Assembly: GCA_012845835.1 (NCBI GenBank)
Contig: JABAKD010000019.1
Coordinates: forward strand, 5,813,494-5,877,493
Source of the DNA: Undaria pinnatifida
Lineage: Eukaryota > Sar > Phaeophyceae > Laminariales > Alariaceae
Length of the DNA: 64,000 bases
Reading direction: 5' to 3'
The stretch's first letter is position 1, and each line of letters opens with the position of its first letter. Shown in pieces: positions 50,740 through 61,000 of the stretch. The notes under the pieces were generated by a model, which was not told the DNA's origin, made no database searches, and saw only the letters and a program-made list of their open reading frames with translations. A program made the translations under genes and the position numbers.

Positions 50740-53700
50740 AATGATATGTATCCCAAGCCACATGATGGTCGCGTATTGTGCGCGGACAAACGAACGAATG
50801 CATGCAGCGTTTTTAGGGATTATGCGATTCAAAAGTGCAAATAGCGGCAAAAAGAGCGCGAAAATATCGACAAAACACTTGGAATTAGTGTGGGATCTTT
50901 TTTCCAGTAGTGACAGGGATAAGAGCGGTCAATTCGGCTTTTTTTGCCAAGGCTTGTGCTCCTTGTACTTTTACAGCCAACATGGTGTCCAATCGGAGAT
51001 AAGAGCGACCACGGAGGTTCTGGTTCGATGTTATGGTATCCCCTCTACCCCGTTGGGGCGTTACGATTTATGGTCACTTGTCTCCTAGCTGTGGCAGGCG
51101 TTATAGTCATCGCCTGCCTGAACGAACGGCCCCACCCCCCCTTCCTGCCCGAAGGTATCCGGCGGACAGCAAACAACTACCAGGTACTTTAATATCAGAG
51201 ATGTAGCACCCAAGCAACCCTGCTGTGTGAGTGACCATTACAACGCCCGATGAGCGGTACGTAATTAGACTAGTCTACATAAATAGCACTACCTTGCTCC
51301 GAGAGGCTCTTGAACAGGGTATCCCACTGGCATAGATTAGTAACTGTAACTCTTTTGGTACTTCTGAGGTACAAAACGTTGAAAAAAACTGACGATTACC
51401 GATTACGGTACCGGCCACAAGAAGCACAGCCCGGTCTGCTGAGAGTATGGATGGGGGTGTGTGTACGAATTGCAGGGTAAGGAGTTGCGCAACCACTCGT
51501 GCAGCATGGCGAGATGCTCGTATTGCCACACGCCCTTCCCAGGTTGTTGGTAACTCCGCGCTGTTCAACTTCTTGTCCTTTTATTGAATAGTCTAATAGG
51601 TCAGTTCTTGACGCTCCTACGATAGCTTTGGGGACTCTAGACGCTTCATCAGAGGGCAGATTTTTTTTTGGACAAAATGAGGATCGCGTCATCGATCACA
51701 CGAAGCAGGCCGGGGGCACCCAGGGTGGTAGCTAGGGCGTGTGTCCGAAGCAACAGAAGGAGATGTACGGCATACACGCAGCATGGTGATACTTGCGCTG
51801 CTGCGTGCTCTTCTTAGACGCTTGATGATGTCGTCCCCGCCGCTTTTGAAGTCTCTCTGCCTGAGCCCTATACCTTACCCCCATAATAACGCTTTGTCTG
51901 ATCCTCCTACAAGCAGTAGTATAGTCTAGTGAATATGATACGATTCCACCGCACCTACCTGGCGATCTAGCCCCCCAGCCTAGCCCCCTGCGCTATGATA
52001 ATAGCTTAGGCCTCCACGGGTAAGGCGCTCAAGTAGTATGCAGTATCACGTGTCGCGTAGGAGGGGCCGCAGCACAAAGCGGCGGAGGGGGGCTTTGCCG
52101 TTGTTTCGAACGCCGAAAAATATGTGATCCAAGAAGCTCAAAAATAGATCTCAAAAGACAGGATGAAACGCCTGAACATCTGAACCGTCAAAAACTTTTT
52201 TCCGTTTTTTTTTTTTTTTTTCTCGCTTTTCTGCAAAAAGTTTCCAACTCTATTCCCAAGTACAGCAGCACTCTGTCCGGAAAATACTTCTGCACTATTG
52301 CACATGCCTTTTATCCTCACACCACATTGCGTATTGCGTACCCGTACCCACGTAGCAGGTAGCTCTATAAATAGTAGTGCACAGAATGAGCTGGTACACC
52401 CCTTCCTTGCACGGTCCTCCTGCTGCTGCTGCTGGACCTATCGTGGTAGTAGTTGATATGTGCCCCTTATCTTGTTTTTTTTTGTCTGAACACGTCAGCC
52501 GTGAGTTCGGTAAATTTAGGGTCGATACTCGCGCAAGCTGCGTGATACACCTAATAATAATCTTGTGACTGCAATGGAGCAGTTTAATTAACACACGATA
52601 AATATGGATGAAAATATGCGGTCGAAGTAAGTGTGGCTCTACTTTTTTTTCCTTTCTCGGAATCATCCCGACTCTCTTTTTTTTTTTTTCTTTTTCATCC
52701 TCCGGCGGCTGCGGCAAAATAAAGCTTCAGCTCACCACACTTCCACGTATTTTCATACGCGTCGTGTGTCGATTTAACTCAATTGCCTTCGCAACCCATC
52801 GCTAGCTGGCGTGTCCTTACCCCGGCAGCGCGAGCTGCCGTTGTATACGGATGCGTGAGTATGTCGACCCGGCCTGTCCCCTCCTGAGGGTCAGGTTCGG
52901 AGGAGATAGCCACCCGGAACGGCATCTTTCCGGACTACCACTATTGACGTAGGCAGCACACGTAAGTAATAAAATCATCATGAGTAAAACTCAAACATAC
53001 TACTAAGTACTACGAGTACCTGGTACTGTAACAGTAGTAGTAGCAGCAGTAGTACCGGAAAAATAAATAATGTAGCAGTGCTGTGTTATTTACGTGCTTT
53101 TGGCACACTCTAAAGGCGTGCCCATACTTCGACCGTGTGATACCTTGCTGTGAGATGATAGCTGATAGAGTGTCTATCACACTGCCAAGCATACTTCGAA
53201 GTAGCATGATAGCAGCGGAAGCAATTTCAATTTTACCCCAGGTCCTCCTCAACGGAAAGTTAAAAAAAGGATGTCCGGTTCGCAAAACGATAATATTTGT
53301 GCTCAAGCAAGCATGTACGTGTCGCTCAACGTTCAAAATGCAATACAACTCTGCACCAGGTAGTCGTCATGGAACATCCTGGACACCTCCCCAGGTTTCA
53401 GAGGTGGATTGTTGCGTTTTCTCGTTTCGTGGTTGCAAACCAACTTAATAAAAACGTTGGCGATATTAATCGCAGTAATTGGGACAGTCAGACGTATTGG
53501 GAACTGGTCTCCTGACGACCACAGACGGGCGGATACGTTTCGATTTTCCACGACAGAGACGCTACTATAAACAGAAGGTAAAACCAGGGAGTTTTTGATT
53601 CTGCCGTATAACATCACATAAAGCGGTCAGTCGATTCGCAGCTTCTCTCGGGGATCAACCAGCACAATTAATAGTGTCCCTTCAGTTGCCACGTACGTGT

Positions 53701-53890
53701 ATAATCATAGCCCCGGTGCTACAGCGATGCTGGCCCTGAGCTGCTCATCCATGTCGTCAGAACACAAATCAAAGCAGTTGTCAGATTTTTCCGATTTCAG
53801 GCAAGCTTTTATGTTAAAAGAAAAGTGCTGTCATCGTACGAATAAAACACTCTGTACTGGAATAACCTGAACACTCATTAATCGAATGAA
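50740..53890. other. Gene-poor stretch
   Basis: TACCAGGTA/TACCTGGTA motifs are at 51178 and 53017. 52500-52555 (AATTTAGGGTCGATACTCGC and neighbours) is similar to 25469-25524. No frame has a recognisable domain. Confidence 0.35.
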
Positions 53891-53897
53891 ACAATCC

Positions 53898-53957
53898 CAG
53901 ACAAAGCATCGATCCTAGGCAGCAAAGCATCGATCCTAGGCAGCAAAGCACCGATCC
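53898..53957 (+). repeat. 25-bp tandem repeat, three units
   Basis: GCATCGATCCTAGGCAGCAA repeated with few changes. Confidence 0.85.
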
Positions 53958-54479
53958 AAGCCAAAGAGCCCAGCAAGTAAACACCAACCGCACACCAACC
54001 ACAAACAACTAACATCAGCAAGAAGCACATCCCTGTACACAACAGACCCAAGGCGGCAGCCCCTCACACCACACCCTACAGGCACATGTCACCCTTTTGG
54101 AAACTGCATCACCAACAGCAGTACACCAGCAGGCCACAGCGAGGGCCTATCTTCTTTGACACAGTTTGCGAACGCAACATACGGAATCATCATTACGTGT
54201 TCATCTCCTCCTGGGGTGGTTCAAATAAATTACGTCCTCTACAGGAAGCCCTACTAAACAAACCACTAAATGATCCTTTTGAGAGTAAAGGTGGTCCGAC
54301 AACCGCCAATAGGCCGACCGACCAGTCGGAACCAAACGACCGAGGCGACAAAATTGTAGTTCTTAAAAAAAATCCTAAAAAAAAGAACGCCATCAATAAC
54401 TCGTGGTGACCCCCGACCTAGCGATTACCGCTCAGTTCTGACGAACTTTCAAAACGCAGACAACAAAACAAAAGAGGCG

Positions 54480-55580
54480 ACACCCGAACAAAATGTTCCC
54501 GTTCGGTTCTCCTGAAAAATCTGAAACATCAACATCCATTTGCGGTGAGATCCGACCAAATGCTCCCGCTCGGTTCTCCCGCAATTCTGAAACGCTAACA
54601 ACAACGACCACAACGCCGTGACATCGGACGAAGAGAGTGTGCGCACACTTGTCTGAAACGCCGACAACAAATGTTCCCACTTGGTTTTCTCGAATATTTG
54701 AAACGCCGACGACAACGACCACAACGAGGGGCATCCCACGAATAGAGTGTGTACGCACTTATGATCGGTTCTCTCCCATAAAGCTGCAACGTCAGCAACC
54801 AAAGAACACGGCAATGCCTAACGAAAGTGTTCCTGCTCGGTTCTCCCAAAATTCTGAAGCGCCTACAACAAATAATTGCAGCGTCATACTCGACAAAAAT
54901 CGCCAAAAATGTTCCGCCTCGGTTCTCCTGCAAATATGAAACGCCCACTCCAACAACGGCCATATCGCAGCGACCGCCGACGAAGAAAGTGTGTATACCT
55001 CTAAGCTCGGTTCTCCCCTGCAAAGCCGAAACGTCAACAACCAAAAATGGGGCGGTAACCAACGAAAACAAAGTTTCTGCTCGGTTATCCAAAAAATCTG
55101 AAGCGCCAACAACAAATAATTGCGGCGCGACACCCGACAAAAACATCCCGCTCGGTTCTCCCGCAAAATATGAAACGCCAACAACAATGAGCATATCGCA
55201 GCGACGTCCGACGGAGTGTACACATTTACGATCACTTCTCCGCAAAGCTGAAGCGTCAACAATAAACGAATGCGGCGATACCCCACGACACTGTTCCTGC
55301 TCGATTCTCCCTAAAATCTGAAACGTCAACACAAAATAATTGCGGCGAAACTCCACCCAAATGTCCCCGCTCGGTCCTTCTGCACATAAGAAACGCCAAC
55401 TACAACAACGACCATATCGCAGCGACATCCGACAAAAAAAGTGTGTACATAGTTACGCTCCGTTATCTTGCAAATCTCAAACATCTACAACAAGAAGTGG
55501 AAGCGACACCAGGGCAAAACGTTCCTGACCGGTTCTCCCACAAAATCTGAAACGCCAACAACAAGACCACATCGTGGCGT
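54480..55580. repeat. ~73-bp tandem repeat array, about 15 units
   Basis: The core GCTCGGTTCTCCCGCAAAAT then CTGAAACGCCAACAACAA recurs at about 54521, 54587, 54698, 54784, 54855, 54935, 55025, 55098, 55170, 55246, 55317, 55387, 55475 and 55547. Every third unit carries CATATCGCAGCGAC, giving a ~220-bp higher-order period. Long frames are open on both strands (277 codons at 54595-55428 minus, 164 at 54792-55286 minus, 164 at 54827-55321 plus). Confidence 0.85.
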
Positions 55581-55619
55581 CTCGGCGACACACGACGAAG
55601 AACGATTACCGGCACGTTT

Positions 55620-55990
55620 TATACTAACCTACCTATTACACCAAACCAAGCGTGCGTCATGGCGAGGTAATCTTGCCTCGGATCCACCACGGGCTCCATA
55701 AATGCGCTGGCTCTAAGCTCGTCGCATCGGGAAAACAACAAAGACCACCAGGAAAAGACAAATTGAAAACAAAAAACTAGAAGGCGTAGACGTTCACAAG
55801 TCACAAGAACAGCAAACGTAAACAGAACCCGCCAAGCTACGTGTATGAGCAAGAATAGGAACAGATAGGTGTACGTGTCGCAAACCAGGAGTTGGGGCCA
55901 TGGTACAGCGGTTGGCGACCCGCACTGACAGGGTCACGGTACGGCGTGTGGCAATCGGCACTGAAAATACCGCGCACAGCAGCTGTACAT
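55620..55990. other. No supported feature
   Basis: Nothing recognised between the 73-bp array and the CATCC satellite. Confidence 0.4.
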
Positions 55991-55995
55991 TTACG

Positions 55996-56145
55996 TCCCA
56001 TCCCATCCCATCCCATCCCATCTCATCCCATTCCATTCCATCCCATCCCGTTCCGTCCCATCCCATTTCATCCCAAATCATTCCATCCCATCTCATTCCA
56101 TTCCATCCCATCCCATTCCTTGCAATCCCGCTCCATCCATTCCAA
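55996..56145 (+). repeat. CATCC/CATTC pentanucleotide satellite
   Basis: About 30 units of CATCC, CATTC or CGTCC in tandem. Confidence 0.95.
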
Positions 56146-56699
56146 ATCCTGTCCCGACCCGTCCCTTGCCATCCAACACACCCAAAACGTCCACAACACT
56201 CCAACACTCGCCAGGCACCTCACCACGGTCCCACACAACTCGCGAGAAATCCACACCACAATCCACCCCCCGCAATAATTCCACAACACGATCCCAACAC
56301 ACTCGCGAAAAACCACACCACGATCCAACACTCGCAAAACAAAAAGCACGTCAACACGCACCGACACTCGACATAGATGAAAAAATACCACAACAACACG
56401 TTCCAACACCCGCAACAGACACAAACGACACAACCTCCCCCCCTGCCGCGTGCCCCGCCATCCCTCTAGAGCGTCGCGAACAAGCGCCCTCGACAAGTAT
56501 CCGATGCCTCTAATAACCACGACGCAAGAAATGCTAAAACCCCTCGAAAAGAAAACGCCTCCTCTCCGCTTCGCCCCCCAAGTCCGTGAATGTAACCGTA
56601 TTACTTTGTACTAGTCTTTCCGCAATCAAGACATTTTTGGCTAGCTCTCGCGTTACCACTCGACAGGCTTCAGGGCGGACGAGCTAATGAGAGAATATC

Positions 56700-57200
56700 A
56701 TTATCACCAGCCGCATTCCCCAGCGGAAACTAACGCAAAACGCCCCCCTTCCCCCGAGCAACAAGGGTGTAACTGAACTCCCCAGTGGAGGCTAACCAAA
56801 ACTAGCGCCCCTCCAAAAAAATAACGCCAATGCTGACCAAATTGACAGTGGGTTGGGTTCTGCCAGGCATGAATCACCCCCCCCTTCCTCTCACCGAGCA
56901 ACGGATGTAACCGAACTCTCCAGCGAAAGCCAACCAAAACTCGCGGCCCCTCACAAAACTTACGCCAACCATAACCAAGAGCTAGCGGGTTGGTTCTGCC
57001 AGGGCACCAATCAAATCGAACCAAAAATTCAGCTAGACAACCAAATCAAGCTGACCAACCCGGCCAGCTAGCCAACGAAAAAAAGCCAACGAACCAACCC
57101 GACCAGTCAATGAAATCAAACTAACCTACCCGGCCAGCCAATCAAATCACACTAACCAACCCCACAAGCCAATCAAATCAAACCAACCAATCCCGCGAGC
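56700..57200. repeat. Two tandem repeats: ~110-bp units then ~37-bp units
   Basis: 56705-56965 has three units sharing CTCCAGCG(A)AA.CCAACCAAAACT and CGCCCC. 57035-57200 has units of CCAGCCAATCAAATCA(A)ACTAACC. Confidence 0.7.
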
Positions 57201-57334
57201 CAGTCAGTCTTTCATTTTTACCATGAATCTCCGGAGTCGCTGAATGCCCGAAACCCTGACCTACAGCGAGCCTCCCGAGCACGCTTAACTTTGCGTCCCG
57301 CTTGCGCGGCAAAATCGCACAGTCTGAGGGCAGA

Positions 57335-57410
57335 ACAGGAGAGGAGAGGAGAGGGCATGACAGGACAGGACGGAAAGGGTCACGACAGGACAGGACAAAA
57401 CAGGACAGCG
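57335..57410 (+). repeat. ACAGG/GAGAGG microsatellite
   Basis: GGAGAGGAGAGG then CAGGACAGGACGG words in tandem. Confidence 0.75.
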
Positions 57411-57439
57411 AGTCGCAACGACTCGATCACACTGCCGTA

Positions 57440-57880
57440 GGTGGGGTGAAAACAAGAAGGCGGTGCGTACAAGGCGGGGAGGGGGGGAGCGTATGACAAG
57501 CGTTCTGTCGGAAGAGCTGTCGACCCCCCCCCCACACACACACCCGCCGTTCAGCGAACCACCCAAACGCCAACAACCCGATCCGGGAAAAAAGAAGCGG
57601 TCACCCCCCTGCCTTCACAACCCCTCACTTTATACCCCCGTTCGATCTCTTCATCTGTCTCTTCCTACTCTTGCCATGCTTATCAACTTCTCTAACCCCC
57701 CCCTATATGACGATTACACCCTCCATATATGACTCCCAACTTCTCTACCCCCCCCCCAATGCCCCATGCATGACTCTCACCCCCCCCCCCCCCCCCTCCC
57801 CCCTCATTCCCCAACCCCCCCACCGCCATGCATGCCTCCCAAACCTCTCTACCCACCCCCTCTTTCTCCCACCCTCTCCG
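57440..57880. other. Flank or 3' UTR of the deacetylase gene
   Basis: C-rich, with pure C stretches at 57527-57534 and 57777-57797. If the gene uses the donor-like GTGGGA at 57893-57898, further 3' exons could lie here, but I found none. Confidence 0.4.
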
Positions 57881-57881
57881 G

Positions 57882-58071
57882 CTATCCTTCCCACCTGCGA
57901 AGAAATTCGTCGTCGTTGTTGTCTGGAAGCGTTTTCTTCTTTGTCGCCATGCGGAAGTCTGGGCCGTATAGCGGGAAGTAAGCATGTTCAGGCACCGACG
58001 CCTGCAGAGCAGCGACGGCGTCGGGTCCCACGGCAGCTGCGGTTAGCGCGGTCCACAGCCGCGCCGAGTCG
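57882..58071 (-). CDS. Deacetylase exon (ARLWT..GPDF) and stop
   Basis: The acceptor is GCCACAG|C at 58072, phase-matched. It encodes [15 protein letters not shown], then [20 protein letters not shown] and DEFLRRWEG before TAG (57882-57884). A donor-like CGCAG|GTGGGA just before the stop leaves open a further 3' exon. Confidence 0.85.
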
Positions 58072-61000
58072 CTGTGGCATCAGTAGCAGTAGATGCAGAG
58101 GCATAAGTAGTGGTATTAGCGGTGGCATAAGCAGAAGTACAAGCAGTAGCAGCAGGAGTAGTAGTAGAACAAAGGTATAAGCAATAGAATAAGCAGTAGC
58201 ACCAGTATAAGCGGTAGTAGGAGCAGCAGTAGTAGTACTAGTAGCTGTAGCAGAAGTAGCAGAAGTAGCAGCAGTAGTGTGAGCCATAGTATGAGCCGTA
58301 GTGTGCGTACGAGTATGAGGGGTCGTGGTAGTAGTGGTAGTAGTAGCAGCAGTAGAAATGGTGTAAGCAGCACCAGCAAAGACTAGCAGCGGTAGCAGCA
58401 GCAGAACCAGTGTAGGCAGCAGCACAGCAGCAGAAATACAGCAGCGCATGCACAAGCATAGCACCAACAGCAACACGGAAGCAGTCGTAGCACAGCAGTG
58501 GCAGCAGTAGCACCGAAGCAGCACCCTGCAGCACCAGCACCACAGCACCACAACAGCAAAACAGCAGAAACACCCAAAACGAACACCTAAACAACCCCGA
58601 AAAGCACCCGAAACAAACGGGCCCCGCCCTAACCACGCAAGAAAACAAAATCAAAACTCACGTGGGGCAATAGCCGCCCCCTCCCAACAGCAGAAGCGGG
58701 ATGTCAAGAGCCACCACCTGCTCCACGCATGAGCGAACGCCGCCAGACGTAAGGTTGAACGGCCCTAGAGGGTCAGCGGAGAGGGTATCAGCCCCGCACA
58801 AAAGCACCACCGCCTGCGGTTGGAAGCCCTCCGTAATGGACGCGAGGGCGCTCGTGAACACACGGAGGAAGGACTCGTCTCCGCACCCTGTTTTTTCCGT
58901 GCCGGCAAAGCCGAAAAGGGGGCGGGAGTGGAGGGGCCGGATTGGGGTTGGGGTTTGGGTTGGAGGGGGAGGGGGTTGGGGGCTGAGGGGTGTTGAGAAC
59001 GAGGGCTGGGAGTTGGGGAGAGGTGCGGGGGGGGGGGGGGGAGTGATGCCGTGGGTATCACACACCAGTACGTATTTTTAGTCATTGCCGTTGTCGTGAT
59101 CATTACATTTGTTTGGGTTGACAGGGCTATCTAACCGAGAAAAACTACGCACCCAATCTCGTTGGAACAGCATTCGTATTTTTACGATACTTGCTCGCGG
59201 TAGACCCATAATAGGCCATGGGTTTGCCCATCGAGTGAAGCATGCATTATGCTCAGTCAGGTTTTCGGAGGAGAGGTGCATATTTCAAGAGAGTTCCTGA
59301 AGTGACGAATCTCATAGCAATGAGGTGAAGCACCTCCACCGTAGCGTGCGTCTTCCCCCTTACACAAACCCATTTCCAACTCCTAAAAATATCCCAGTCT
59401 AACTCCAAGTGTTATATTCCCGACAATGTCGGGACTGCGGCGCTAAAAGGGTAAAAAAACGCACCTGCTTTCAGCGGAATGTTCAAGTTGAAGCCCTGTC
59501 CCTTCCCCGCCCCGGTCTCCGAGCATTGCCCGGTCCCGGGGAAAAAACCCTTCGCCAGGTGGTGAAAACTCATCGTCATAACCTGCGGATGTCGCCCAAT
59601 CGGGAAAGAGGGGGGGAGGGGGGAGTGCTAAAGAAACAAAGAACGCCTTCGCTAGGTGGTCGAAACCCATCGTCGTAACCCGTGGATGTCGCCAAAACCA
59701 GAAAAAAAGGGGAAATACTGAGGAGGGAGGGGAGGAGCAAATTTAACCAATGGAATGCACGAAAAGTCACTTTGTCTAAACGTAAACAATAAATCAATCA
59801 TACTCAGCGAAGACATCAATGAACTTCCCCATCAGGAGGGTACGATAACGATGACACGTACTAACAGACGCTTAGAAATATAAAACCTTTTCCTACACCA
59901 GGCTCACATACTATAGCAGCAACGAGCACGGGGGTGAAACAATCGTATAATTTCCACATGCGAGGGAGGGAGACGGCACCCGCTCAATCGCCTCACCTTG
60001 TCTGACATGTAAAACGCCTCCTGAACTCCATCCCCGTGATGGACATCTGCAAAGCAAAAACGAAAAGAAAATTCGAGGGTTCGAGGCAGCGATAAACACA
60101 TTATTTGACAATTCTAACCATTTTCCCCCCCAGTGATATATATCATCAGGGGGCACTTCGACCGGTTTTTTGTGTGGGTCAGACTATAGGGTTAGGGTTA
60201 GTTAGCATGGTTGAAAAAACACAAAAATGTAGGACACCCGTTCGAGGAAGGGGTGGTACAGACTACCAAACAGAGTAGGCGTCCCCGATGGACTACTATA
60301 GGTAAGTACCGCTAACGTTAGAGTCGTGGGTTTCAAGTCTCACCGAGTGCATACTCGTGCTCGTAGGGATTCTTTCTTGCGTCAACTATTGACGAGCGGA
60401 AAGCGCGAGAGCGTGACTTAGCAAAATTCGGTGAAAATCGACGAACATAAATAGCTGAAAAGAGTGGGAATGCTGAACCCTATGTGCGAAAAAAATGAAG
60501 GCATTTACCGGGGGGGAAGTAGGGAACACGCCTGTGACCACGGCTTGTCCATAAGGTCGCCAAGGGAAAACCTCTTACGGGTCGAGCTGGGGAGTAAAAA
60601 TGAAAAAAAAAAATCGAGGGTTTGAGGAGTGGTATGTTCCATTCATACTACGAAAAAAAGCGAGTTTCTACTTCACACCGCGCCGAATGACAGGGACCTC
60701 TACAACGAGGGCCTACGACCGCCGATCGATATTAAAAAATATCAACCTCCTTTCACCCATCCCTCCCTCCCCTTCTCCCTCCCGCCTTCTAACCAGTGTC
60801 AATTGTCAACGTAGGCAGTGCCGAAGGTCTTGACCAGGTGCAGCAGCACCAAAACATCATTCACATAGTAACCCCCTCCTCCATATATAACTGAAATTAT
60901 AATCCTCCTGTCAACCCCCGCCTGCCGTCTTCTCACCGATATCAATCGTCAGCACGGTACCGAAGGTCTTGGTCAGGTGCAGCACCGCCAAAACGCCATC

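Noticed and set aside
57988-58551. 187-codon minus frame rich in Leu, Thr and Ala
   Set aside because: It is a triplet-repeat artefact in the last deacetylase intron; the true exon there is in another frame.
60190-60206. TTAGGG repeats as evidence of a chromosome end
   Set aside because: Only about two and a half units, inside an intron of an intact gene.
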